Assembly: GCA_027923505.1 (NCBI GenBank)
Contig: BROI01000010.1
Coordinates: forward strand, 558,001 to 622,000
Origin: Mayamaea pseudoterrestris
Lineage: Eukaryota > Bacillariophyta > Bacillariophyceae > Sellaphorales > Sellaphoraceae
Direction of reading: 5' to 3'
Length of the DNA: 64,000 nt
Below, piece after piece: positions 53,128 through 62,685 of this stretch. A program made the translations under genes and the position numbers. The stretch's first letter is position 1. Each line of letters starts with the position of its first letter. The notes beneath the pieces are model-generated. The model searched no databases. It saw nothing but the letters and a program-made list of their open reading frames with translations, and had not been told where the DNA came from.

Positions 53128-54521
53128 TTACAAATTGCGCATGTCAGCAGGCAAGTCGGTCACGAACATATGTCCGGCCGAGTGCGTGATCGCAAATGGC
53201 ACATTCGAGTCCATCAAGACGGACTGTGGAGTTACGCCGCAGGCATGAAAGACTGGAACTTCGTCAGGGCCAACGGCAATGGCATCGCCCCAATCCGGAC
53301 TGTCAATGTCGTGGATACCAATAATGTCGGCCCGTCCAATGCTCACTGGACCGCCATGAGCATGCATGAACTTTGACGTTATCTCAACCTCATTGGCAAC
53401 TTGAAGGGCGGGAATAGGCTTCATAGACACGACCATGCAACCTTGAAGCGATCCAGCTGGTCGACACTTTAAAGTGGTCTTGTACATTGGAACATTCTTA
53501 GCTTGTTCAGCAGATCGCAATGGGATGCCAGCCTCCAAAAAGGAGCCGTCGTAGGAAAAGGAGCAACCGATGAGAAATGCAACTGACCGCTCGGGCCATT
53601 CCTCAACAACATCTGTGGTTTCCTTTTCCAGCTTTCCATTGCGATATATAGCGTACCTGTAATTGAGGGAAGGGAAGAAGCAATCAATCTAGTAAGCATC
53701 ACTCCATGATGTTTTATGACCTTGTTGATGCAGCATCGAACGAGTGAGAAACAAGAACATACCTTGGCAAGTCCGTCCGGAGATCTGCCCCTAAAGCAAC
53801 GCCGACTGGATGGTAACTACCGACGTCGCAAACTTCAATCAACGGACATGCCTGTAGAGTAGAGGTTTCAGTGATAAATAAAATGTAAACTCAAACCTTG
53901 CAGTGCCATACTCGCTGGCGTGATATGCTCACTTCTCACCTTTGGATTCCGTTGACAAAAGAGCAAAAAGTCAAAGGCATGCTGACCCTCTGGCAACACC
54001 ACCAAGTTGCACTGCAAAAAGCCAGGGCATTGTCCATTCGTCGGGCCGGTATACAAGCCGTCCCGACAGAGTCGACGCAAGTGACGCGGTTCGTCCGTGT
54101 TTCTAGAGGCAAAACGCGGAACGCCATAGTAGTCGAGCTGCAATGATGTTGCCGTCGATCCGCCTGAATCGTTCTTACTAGACTGATGTTGAAGCGTAGT
54201 CTCCCACGGTTGGCAAATATTAAGCATTCTGCTACCTGCAGTTGTAGAACTACCGATATGGCTTAAAGAACCAGCATGTCGAGGTCCCAGTTCCACGGAT
54301 GGCAGAGCCGCCTTCAGCTCTGCAAGCTCCGATTGCGTAAATGCGTTAACTCTTGATCCAATGCTTCCTTCTTGTGGCTGGCATGCAGGCAAGGCGTGGC
54401 GCAAGATAGACGTCCGAGGGTCGCCATTTATTATCTGATGCTTGTCAGTGACGTTGCGCGAATGGTCGGAATGGTGGAGCAGGTCTACCGGCTTTGAGAG
54501 TTTCGCTGCTTCTTCCGCCAT
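53128..54521 (-). CDS. D-glutamate cyclase-like (DUF1445) protein, three exons
   Basis: Join, in transcript order, of 53940-54521, 53763-53851 and 53128-53656; 399 residues. Introns are 53852-53939 (88 nt, GTGAGA..CTACAG) and 53657-53762 (106 nt, GTATGT..TTACAG). Splicing yields continuous DUF1445 sequence: [90 protein letters not shown]-like, [13 protein letters not shown] and [13 protein letters not shown]. In mammals the mitochondrial relative (DGLUCY) converts D-glutamate to 5-oxo-D-proline; bacterial relatives are called putative hydro-lyases. About 120 extra residues precede the domain and are not recognised. Exon joins are inferred from frame and family continuity and look secure. Confidence 0.9.
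53657..53762 (-). other. Intron 2 of the D-glutamate cyclase-like gene
   Basis: 106 nt with GTATGT and TTACAG ends on the minus strand. It splits the Arg codon before YAIYRNG. Confidence 0.85.
53852..53939 (-). other. Intron 1 of the D-glutamate cyclase-like gene
   Basis: 88 nt with GTGAGA and CTACAG ends on the minus strand, between the codons for NPK and ACPLIEV. Confidence 0.85.
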
Positions 54522-54873
54522 GTCTGTTATCTAGAAAATGATTGGTCAATGCAACGGACAGTGACTAGTAATATGATACAGTACAGGTGGTCGCCTCGAA
54601 AAAAGGTAAGTTGTGTGCTGACGAACGTTGAGTCTTTCTTCCGTGCCCGAATTTGATCCTGCAATGTTTGTTCGACTTCGCCGCCTCGTGTCGCAACGGT
54701 TTCGCTGCGATTTTTTTCTCGTGCCGCAGCACTTCAAAACCATCCACCAATGGGATTGCGCACTGCTGCTTTAGGGCAACATTTTCACGGCTGATATACA
54801 GCATCACTGACAGCTACAATACCTGCATTGTACATATACATAGCAGAACTTTAACGTAGAGCAAAAAACCATC
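54522..54873. promoter_or_regulatory. Divergent promoter region D-glutamate cyclase / ESS2
   Basis: 352 bp between divergent starts. Open frames on both strands here are short and unsupported. No other feature seen. Confidence 0.5.
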
Positions 54874-56301
54874 ATGAGCGGTCGTCGAAGAGTAATTCCC
54901 GAGGAAGAATACAAGCAAATGCTTGGGTCAATCATTCGAGAGCAATATTTCCCTGACATTCCACAGCTAGAGTCGCAGTTGGCTCTTTGGGAGCGACGCA
55001 GTCATGGAGATGCTGTTGGAGCAGTCGGCGTCCGTCGGGCGGCTCGTCAATTGCAGGAACATCGCTTGACACTAAAGGACATTGAACAGGAACAAGAAAC
55101 TGACACGGACGAACGTGGATTACGCAAGCTTCCTCGACCGCTCCACCAAGAGTCAGTCACGGGATTTCATGAACGCGTTGTCAGCGAGGACAATGCAGAG
55201 TTTGAAAGAGTACAAAGCCAGGAAAAGTGCCTCACTGATATTCAAAGAAAAAAGGATTATCTCCTATCGATGGACACGAAATCTTCGACTGAGCAACACG
55301 AGCCGCGACATCCACTCGTTGATTCGCCACTACCACTGGCATCGGATCTTTTTGAACCACAATTCACTGCTACACATTTTGCTGACCAAAAGCCAGAGAC
55401 TGTCGAGAACAGTCTGTTTTTCGTACCTGTGCTGCAGAAACAATCTCACCTCGACGATGACGTTGCCATCAGTCACTTACTCATGCCGCCACCAATCAAC
55501 CGCAGCGGTTCTATTGCTGAAAAGGAAAAGGCATCACTAGTGGAATACATTCCTAAGACTCGCGTCGGCAAAATGATCGATCCGGGGGCGACCAGATTTC
55601 GGCCTCCAGTGAAGACGACTGGCCAAATAATGACCATGTTTTGTCATGATGCACATTTAGAAGGAAGTGCTACTGACAATAATGATGGAGCTTCCTGTTA
55701 TGCCTCAAGCACAGACGCTAGTACAGATCTGGACGCAACGCCAACCAAGACTTTGGCGGTGGATATGCGTCGCGCAAAGAGAAAGCGAGCGCACGAATTG
55801 GAAACCTACGTGAATATGACACCATTAGTGAAACCAAATGCGTCGCCCATTGTCACATGGGGAAGAGTTGGGGCAACACCCATGGTGCTGCGTCCAAGCG
55901 GGGCTGGCGAGGATGCTGCATCCATCACTTTCTCAGTACCTAATGCCAGTGCTCGCGATTTGGCAGCGGACCGAGCATTGGCATCTTTGGAGGAGCGAAC
56001 ACGCAAGGCCCGTGCTTCTACACAAAACAGAATGCCAGCAAAGTCAACAACTATGACCGCGAGATTAGGAAGAGTTGGTCATTCAGCGTCGGCGCGATCA
56101 GCTCATTCACTTGGGACGGCGCTGCGAGCATCAAATAATCTTGCATCAGCACTTTCGGGTCGTTTAAATGCATCCACTGCGAGGGACCATGCCCTCAAAG
56201 CGACACCGCGCATGGCGATTGAGACAACGAAGGAGGAAGGTTTGCTACTGACGAAGGGCAAACTCAGCATCACTGATGGTTTACTGCATCTTCCTACATG
56301 A
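54874..56301 (+). CDS. ESS2: Splicing-associated nuclear protein ESS2/DGCR14
   Basis: 475 residues. The start RRVIPEEEYKQMLGSIIREQYFPDIP matches the ES2/DGCR14 family, which begins with a 'L.EE.Y...L..II.RDFFPD' helix. Further family features are the coiled segment, SEDNAEFERVQ near residue 105 and TWGRVGATPMVLRP near residue 330. ESS2 associates with the late (C complex) spliceosome. The middle is poorly conserved and probably disordered. The C-terminus is rich in Ala, Ser and Arg. No intron is seen. It ends only 36 bp from the convergent MAD1 gene, so 3' ends of the two transcripts probably overlap. Confidence 0.88.
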   Translation: MSGRRRVIPEEEYKQMLGSIIREQYFPDIPQLESQLALWERRSHGDAVGAVGVRRAARQLQEHRLTLKDIEQEQETDTDERGLRKLPRPLHQESVTGFHERVVSEDNAEFERVQSQEKCLTDIQRKKDYLLSMDTKSSTEQHEPRHPLVDSPLPLASDLFEPQFTATHFADQKPETVENSLFFVPVLQKQSHLDDDVAISHLLMPPPINRSGSIAEKEKASLVEYIPKTRVGKMIDPGATRFRPPVKTTGQIMTMFCHDAHLEGSATDNNDGASCYASSTDASTDLDATPTKTLAVDMRRAKRKRAHELETYVNMTPLVKPNASPIVTWGRVGATPMVLRPSGAGEDAASITFSVPNASARDLAADRALASLEERTRKARASTQNRMPAKSTTMTARLGRVGHSASARSAHSLGTALRASNNLASALSGRLNASTARDHALKATPRMAIETTKEEGLLLTKGKLSITDGLLHLPT

Positions 56302-56337
56302 TGCATTAATAAAATAGGGTTGACGCATTAGTACCAT

Positions 56338-58317
56338 TTACATCATTATAGTCTGCTTTTCAAAAAGGGCCAGCTGCGCGCTTGCGAGAAAGGCCGGCAG
56401 GCTATGAAACTTGGTCATGTATGCACTGCAGTGTGGCATGCTAAACAATTCCTTACCAAAGTCCGTGCTCATGAGATCCAATGACTTGACATCGTCTCCA
56501 TCTGGCCGACGAAGCATCAAATGATCATCTTCGTGTTCCGCGTACATGGAACGTACTCGAAAGGTAGGCTGACCGCCATTCGCGATCATGTCTACCTTAA
56601 AACCCGTCATTAAAAAGACTCCTTCGCGAAACAATGTGATTTGCTCCTTAAAACTTTCTTTCAGACGCTGGTTCAGTTTCTCAGGATCTAGAGATTGTTG
56701 TTTGGCAAGTCTCCCCTTCTCTCCCGTGACCTCTAGCTGTTGCCGGAGCATCTTGACCTCTTCCTTGAGAGCGGTGGTCAAGGGCGATTCCTTCATATGG
56801 AGCACTCGAGTAGTCTCTGGATTAAACGATCCTTTTCCTGCCAGTGCCTCGGCTTCGGCGGCGCGAGCTTCGGCTTGCTCTACCTTGGCTCTTTCCGCGT
56901 AGAGCGCATCCTTTAATTTTTCAAACTTTTCTCGCACCCGAGCAAGTTCCATCTGCGCATCTTGGTCATCTTTCATCGACTGATGAAGCAAGGTATCTAG
57001 ACGGTTACGATCCTCGACTGTCGCTGATAATTCCTGCTGCAAGGCCTCCATACGAATTTGCATTGTCTTTAATGATGTGTCCAGTTTTGGAGATGCGAGT
57101 ACTTCATCGGCTAGTGCCTCATCTGGGATGAGCGGCATATTATCAAATGTCTTGATCAATGCACGGAGGCTCCCAGTCTCTTGAAGGTAAATTGCAACTT
57201 TTGTTTCCAGCTCCGTCACCTTTTGCTTAGACGCCTGCAGCTCCGTCTCCAAACCCTTCTTCTCCGCGCATTGCTGATTATTAGTTGCTTGCATCTCGTG
57301 CACTCGCGCCTGCAAAGAATCCGCCATCTCCTTCAGTCGAGTGCGCTCGTCGTCACGACCAGCCAGAACCTTCTTCATGGTGTCAATATTTGACTGCGTC
57401 TGTTCCATGTAACGTGCCATCGTCGCAGCTTCCGGAAGGCCATCATCATGATGTAGCGCAATGTTTTGCCGCTTGAGTAAAGTGACAATCTGCCGTTCCA
57501 GCTGCTGCCACGACGTGCTCTTCGCTTTTAACGTCTCGTATTTGGACCGCACCTCGATCAATTCCTTTTCCAAAGGAGCAGCGCGCCGACTCGCTGCCAT
57601 GACTTCCTCCCGTTTTTGCAAAAGCACCTTGTTGCGATTAGCCAAATCGTCAATCTTGCGCTGCGACTGTCGCTCCTTGCGCTCCATTTCGGCCAAAAGC
57701 GTCCGAACCCGACAAAGTTCCGTCATGACGGCTGGCGGCGCCTCCTCCAAAGCTTTTGGCGGATTTTGCGGAGATGGAGCCGTCTTCTTTGCCATTGCTT
57801 CTGCGAAGTCTTTCTGAAGTCTTTCAAATTCCGCTTTCCATTTGATCTCATTATTTTCAAAGGTCGCCACGCGTTGCTCGAGATAATTGCATTTGTTTTC
57901 CCAAATGGCTACAGCGTCCGACTGGTCGTTCATGCTGTCATCATTCTCGCGTTTGCGTAGTTCCAGCTGGCAGCGTCTAACTTCCCCGAGCGCGTTGTTT
58001 CTCGCTTGTTTGAGCTCTTCCACAATCGATTCCGAATCTTGCTGAATGCGCTGCAGATTGCCTTGCGCCTCTTCAGCTTGTTCAACAGCTAGTTTGACTT
58101 GATCTTGAAGTCGTTTCTTGGCTTTTTCAAATTGCTGCTGCTCAGAGATGCGGCGGCTTCGCTCATATTCCGCTTCGGCCTGAAGGCTTTCGATTTGCTG
58201 CTGTGCAAATAGATCTATTAACGTTGAACGAGTCCGCTTGTTTGCGGAAGCGACATCTGCTGAAAGTTGCTGAGATGAATCAATTGACCGCTTGGAAGTT
58301 GGGCGATGAGCGGACAT
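56338..58317 (-). CDS. MAD1: Spindle assembly checkpoint protein MAD1
   Basis: 659 residues from the ATG at 58317; a few codons upstream remain open but lack ATG. Nearly the whole protein is coiled coil (long runs such as QIESLQAEAEYERSRRI and KFEKLKDALYAERAKVEQ). The last 110 residues match the Mad1 C-terminal head: FKEQITLFREGVFLMTGFKVDM, RVRSMYAEHEDDHLM, and HSLPAFLASAQLALFEKQT. MAD1 sits at unattached kinetochores and converts MAD2 to its closed form. A short N-terminal Lys/Arg cluster (NKRTRS) may be a nuclear signal. Its start is 277 bp from the divergent GCP2 gene. Confidence 0.93.
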   Translation of the reverse strand: MSAHRPTSKRSIDSSQQLSADVASANKRTRSTLIDLFAQQQIESLQAEAEYERSRRISEQQQFEKAKKRLQDQVKLAVEQAEEAQGNLQRIQQDSESIVEELKQARNNALGEVRRCQLELRKRENDDSMNDQSDAVAIWENKCNYLEQRVATFENNEIKWKAEFERLQKDFAEAMAKKTAPSPQNPPKALEEAPPAVMTELCRVRTLLAEMERKERQSQRKIDDLANRNKVLLQKREEVMAASRRAAPLEKELIEVRSKYETLKAKSTSWQQLERQIVTLLKRQNIALHHDDGLPEAATMARYMEQTQSNIDTMKKVLAGRDDERTRLKEMADSLQARVHEMQATNNQQCAEKKGLETELQASKQKVTELETKVAIYLQETGSLRALIKTFDNMPLIPDEALADEVLASPKLDTSLKTMQIRMEALQQELSATVEDRNRLDTLLHQSMKDDQDAQMELARVREKFEKLKDALYAERAKVEQAEARAAEAEALAGKGSFNPETTRVLHMKESPLTTALKEEVKMLRQQLEVTGEKGRLAKQQSLDPEKLNQRLKESFKEQITLFREGVFLMTGFKVDMIANGGQPTFRVRSMYAEHEDDHLMLRRPDGDDVKSLDLMSTDFGKELFSMPHCSAYMTKFHSLPAFLASAQLALFEKQTIMM

Positions 58318-58594
58318 GTCTGTGTGTGCAAGGGTTAGCACGTATGATACTCATATACAGTAATCAAGGTGTAAAACTTTATACAAGGCGTTGCAACAGA
58401 GCGAAGAAAGAAGAAAGTGCCATGGTGGCAAACCCTCGTCTCGATTGAGTTTTCAAACACGCATGAACGTCGCACGACCACCCGCGCAGATTGATGATCA
58501 TCCATCACCATGGACTCCGCGTTTTTGCATTGTCTTCAACGCAATTTGCATCGTGAGCCAAGCTTGCGTACCGGTACAGTCGTGCCACTTTATA

Positions 58595-61500
58595 ATGGAT
58601 CAGGCAGCAGCTGCTCGTCGTCGTCAACGATCTCGTACTCCGTATACAACTGGTGCACTTACAGCTGCTAGCACAAGCAGCAACGAGGCGATCACTCATG
58701 ATAGCAACAAACATGAAACTACATCCATCTCGACGCTCCACGTTCGTACAGATCGTGCAGTGAATCCTACACGTTTGACTCGGGAGAATTCCGAGGCGGC
58801 GGAGGAGGCTGCGTCCATTCTAGCATCGGTCCGCAAGAGTGGCCAAAAGATACAGCAGCCGCAGCAGCAACGACACAATGCTGCTTCGTACCGGTACGGC
58901 GCAGTCAAAACCGAAGAGCATACGACGGAAACGATCATTACGCCCAACAAACTTGGGCTGAATGAATGCAGTACAAATGAGACGTTCTATACGGCGAAAG
59001 CTGGAGAAAGTAGTTTTTCCATAACGAAGGGTCGTGAGACGGAAACGTCCATGAAGGTAGATGCGCCGAAATTGTCGGCAGCGACGCAGCAATATACAGC
59101 AAATGCGGAGAGCAAAATGAACAAAACGAGCTCATCTGCGACAGATAGATGGCAAAAAGGACAGGAAGGAACAAACATATTGCCAAGGACGAATGCTGCT
59201 GTAGGAGTAAACAAAATACCAATTGCATTGAATGGTACAAATTCCTCTGTTCGATCCCAAACGGACACTCATGCACCACCACCACGGTCCTCGACACCTC
59301 TATTCCCACTAGTCTTGACGAGTCTAGCTCAACGTCAGCGCCAGCAGAAGCAGGATACGCCTTCGACGCTCTCGCCGCTACAAGCAACGTTAGCATACGG
59401 ATTTGACCATCGGAAAACACTGGCAGCAGACGAAGCAAATAACAGCAATCTAGTAGTTGCTACTACAACTGATAATGTGACTGTGGATGACTATGAGGAA
59501 GCAGTTGATTCCACGGCCGAGGATTTGGAACCGCTGCTGCTAGATGCAGTAATTGACGCGTCGTGTTTTCAGACCAAAGATACCATTATGTTGCGGTCAA
59601 AGGTTCTGCCAAACACGATGCAGGTGCCAAAGGCATTACCGATCGCCACTACTGCAAACGCTGATGGTGAGTCATTACCCATTGAAGCTACTGGACCTGG
59701 ACTTGGTCGCGCCAATGAGGCTTGGACATTGATGGTGATCGGCGACCAAGCAATCTCGTCACCTCTCCTTCGCTACGGCGACACTATATCCCTCCGCTCA
59801 GTGACAAGCCATCTATTTCTAGGAGTCAGACCAATTGAAGATGCTGGTACAATCTACTTTCAGGCTGGTTGCTTTCGTGCCAGTCCAGGAAAGGCCGAAC
59901 GATGGAGGGTTCTGCGAGCATTCACCCGTGGCAGGCCAGTTCGAGTCGGGACTGCAGGAGTTGAAGCACCGGCGACGAGGCGTTTAACTGCCCCCGTGCG
60001 ACCGGGAGACGGAGTTGTTTTGCGCAGCTGCCAAATGGGCGGCGTGATTTCTGTGCAAGCGAACGGCCAGATTTTGATTGTGACGGACTCCTACGACTCT
60101 AATCAAATACGACACGGTCGACCGGAGGAGGCGACGCTGCTTGGACGTCTTCAGCGACACAGCAAGCTTGTGCCTTCTGATTGTGAGACGATGCACTTGC
60201 TTCATGCAGTCACTCCGCCATTGCCTAATTGGGTTCTCGAGAGACCCGAAGCGAACTTAAAATATCTCGGCGAAATTCGCCCGTACCTGCATGTAGACAA
60301 TTCACAGCAAATTGGTCTGGAGGACGAGTGTATGAAATGTGATGCTGAAACATTGGCGGGAATGCACGCAAAAGAGCTTGCTCAGCCAAATGCGCAAGAA
60401 TATCTTGTAATTCCTGAGCTCCTCGGCTCATTCATGGGACTGGAAGGACAATTTGTTCAAGGAAAATCCGAAACCGACAAGTTAACATTTCGACTTGTGG
60501 ACTCAGCTGAATTTACTTTTGACACAGGCATTCGCAGCGTTGTCAATCAGCTTCTTCCTTTGTCGACTTACTTTGTTGAGCTTCAGGATTTTGTCACTTC
60601 ACATTTAAATCATCGATATGGGAAGGTGATGCACGCCTTTTGCGATAAGATTGATACTTCTTTGCAAGACTACCTTGTCTACATTTGCACTTTAAACGAC
60701 TTGTATCCTGGCTCTGGCAAGATGCTGCGCGATCTGCAAGTTGATCTTTTACCAACGTTACAAACCATGACCTTACTGCATGAGGCAATTCAGGTAGTTC
60801 GGGATACGTCGGGCGGCTCGCTGTTAAATGCCCTGCAGTCTGCAATGGATCAATTTAACGGGAATGTTGTTGCTGAGCGTATTGTCCATGAGTTGCTCAA
60901 CTGCGCTGCTACTCCTTACCTACACATGCTTTCCCGGTGGATAGAATATGGCGAATTGGACGACCCATTTGGCGAATTTTTGGTTCGTCGCAGCGACAAT
61001 GATGCTTTAAGAGAAAAGTACTTCGTAGTAGCTTCACAGGCACTCGATCATTTCTTTACGACAGCGTCGTCTATAAATAAGGTTATTGATACTGGGCGGT
61101 ATTGGAGCATGGTGAAGCCCGACGAGAAGGAACACAGATATGCCAACACAACACCTTTACGATACAGCTCCGATACAACTGCCGTGTTGGCGTACATAGA
61201 AGCGAGCTACCAGAAGGCGTCGGAGCTACTCGTGCATCTCCTCGTGCACGAAATAGATCTAATAGCCATTCTCCGGCTCATGAGGCGCTACTTCCTGTTG
61301 GATCAAGGAGACTTCTTCGTCAATTTTATGGACGCTGCAGAAGCGGAATTGCTCATGGGTGTCGATCTACTGTCGCGCGGACAAATCGAACACTGGTTCA
61401 ATACTTCTGTCCAGCTCACTGAGCATGGCGAGTTTGAACTTGCGAATCGCGATTATGACTCAAGTCGAAATTTTAGTTTGTCGCCATCCAAATTTCGGTG

Positions 61501-62524
61501 TTGTTTCGTGCGAGACAGCCTTATAGATGCAATTGACAAACAATGCACTAAGACCGGAGGGCAACAGACATTGGAACCGCCGACTCCTCTGCAGCATGCC
61601 TACGGAGACATGGTCGCGACAGGTCTCACTGGAGTGGATTCTTTTGTGATAAGCCTTCATCAAATACCCTTTCCAGCGTCCCTCGTGTTGGATTCTCAAT
61701 CAATGTCTCACTACCAGCTCCTGTTTCGCCATTTATTTTTCGCTAAACGTGTGGAGCGCCGCCTTGTTGGAATATGGCAAGATCATCAAGCCCTTAAAGA
61801 GCTGCAGTCGCCATCAATGCGGAGTCTGATTGGTCCTACCTTTCTTTTGCGAGCGCGCATGCTTCATTTTGTGCAGACTTTGATATACTACCTCGTAGTT
61901 GAAGTGATTGATACTAATTGGGCTGAGATGGAACAGATCATACGGACGCCTAATACCCGCAAACATCAGACAATTGATGATATCGTAGCAGTACATCAGA
62001 ACTTTCTCAGTAAGACACTGGAAGCCTCCCTTTTGACGAATATGGATCTTCTTCGAGCGCTGACGACCATACTCAATACTTGCCTCATGTTTAGCAAGCA
62101 AATGGATCGGTTCATGGGATCAACAAGTATTAACGAAGACAAGAGGAAGGTCGCGACAGAAAAGCGTCACTCGATGCAGCGAACGCTTAATTACCGTGAC
62201 AAAACGCGAGCCTCATTGACCCGCCAACGACTACAGGAGACGACGAAGGAAGAGCGGGTCGAGCGCAAGAAGCGATTGCATGAGCAGTCAATGCGAGTCT
62301 ATTCAGAGATCAAGAGTCCATCTTATCGAGCGATGATGGATCGCTTTGATGATGTCTTTTCTCAACAAGTGTTTAAATTCATGGCAGGACTTAAACATAC
62401 TGACCTCGACGCTGACATTCCAAGGGCCATGAATTTGGCGTTGCGCCTTGACTTTAAACGATGCGCTCAGTCTCTAGATATTGACACAGGTAGCTCCGAC
62501 GAATTGTGTCAGATGCAGTCATAA
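58595..62524 (+). CDS. TUBGCP2: Gamma-tubulin complex component 2 (GCP2) with beta-trefoil-like region
   Basis: 1309 residues from the ATG at 58595 (MDQAAAARRRQRSR). The frame is open upstream to 58391, but that part is out of character. Residues 1 to about 360 are low complexity. About 375-495 looks like a beta-trefoil of the MIR/fascin type (YGDTISLRSVTSHLFLG, AERWRVLRAF, PGDGVVLRSCQMGG). The GCP core begins near 600 (EYLVIPELLGSFMGLEGQFV) with GRIP1 and, after about 870, GRIP2 (LLVHEIDLIAILRLMRRYFLLDQGDFFVNFMD). GCP2 pairs with GCP3 in the gamma-tubulin small complex that nucleates microtubules. Family length is usually 800-900, so the N-terminal 450 residues are extra. A TACCGGTA lies 26 bp upstream of the start and another inside the coding region. 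Confidence 0.92.
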   Translation: MDQAAAARRRQRSRTPYTTGALTAASTSSNEAITHDSNKHETTSISTLHVRTDRAVNPTRLTRENSEAAEEAASILASVRKSGQKIQQPQQQRHNAASYRYGAVKTEEHTTETIITPNKLGLNECSTNETFYTAKAGESSFSITKGRETETSMKVDAPKLSAATQQYTANAESKMNKTSSSATDRWQKGQEGTNILPRTNAAVGVNKIPIALNGTNSSVRSQTDTHAPPPRSSTPLFPLVLTSLAQRQRQQKQDTPSTLSPLQATLAYGFDHRKTLAADEANNSNLVVATTTDNVTVDDYEEAVDSTAEDLEPLLLDAVIDASCFQTKDTIMLRSKVLPNTMQVPKALPIATTANADGESLPIEATGPGLGRANEAWTLMVIGDQAISSPLLRYGDTISLRSVTSHLFLGVRPIEDAGTIYFQAGCFRASPGKAERWRVLRAFTRGRPVRVGTAGVEAPATRRLTAPVRPGDGVVLRSCQMGGVISVQANGQILIVTDSYDSNQIRHGRPEEATLLGRLQRHSKLVPSDCETMHLLHAVTPPLPNWVLERPEANLKYLGEIRPYLHVDNSQQIGLEDECMKCDAETLAGMHAKELAQPNAQEYLVIPELLGSFMGLEGQFVQGKSETDKLTFRLVDSAEFTFDTGIRSVVNQLLPLSTYFVELQDFVTSHLNHRYGKVMHAFCDKIDTSLQDYLVYICTLNDLYPGSGKMLRDLQVDLLPTLQTMTLLHEAIQVVRDTSGGSLLNALQSAMDQFNGNVVAERIVHELLNCAATPYLHMLSRWIEYGELDDPFGEFLVRRSDNDALREKYFVVASQALDHFFTTASSINKVIDTGRYWSMVKPDEKEHRYANTTPLRYSSDTTAVLAYIEASYQKASELLVHLLVHEIDLIAILRLMRRYFLLDQGDFFVNFMDAAEAELLMGVDLLSRGQIEHWFNTSVQLTEHGEFELANRDYDSSRNFSLSPSKFRCCFVRDSLIDAIDKQCTKTGGQQTLEPPTPLQHAYGDMVATGLTGVDSFVISLHQIPFPASLVLDSQSMSHYQLLFRHLFFAKRVERRLVGIWQDHQALKELQSPSMRSLIGPTFLLRARMLHFVQTLIYYLVVEVIDTNWAEMEQIIRTPNTRKHQTIDDIVAVHQNFLSKTLEASLLTNMDLLRALTTILNTCLMFSKQMDRFMGSTSINEDKRKVATEKRHSMQRTLNYRDKTRASLTRQRLQETTKEERVERKKRLHEQSMRVYSEIKSPSYRAMMDRFDDVFSQQVFKFMAGLKHTDLDADIPRAMNLALRLDFKRCAQSLDIDTGSSDELCQMQS

Positions 62525-62685
62525 CGGATCGACAACGAGATTGGCATTGTCCACTAGCTTACGCGAAGGTAGCTCTATCATGTTTGCACTGTTGGTTCTG
62601 AATCTTCCGTAACTAACAAAATAGTTCATAAGCACTATCTAGCCACGTTATTATTTTATACTTGAAAAGAGAACTATGTTGCTGC

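Noticed and set aside
58391-58594. Upstream extension of the GCP2 frame
   Set aside because: Sequence is out of character and overlaps the shared promoter with MAD1; the ATG at 58595 is preferred.
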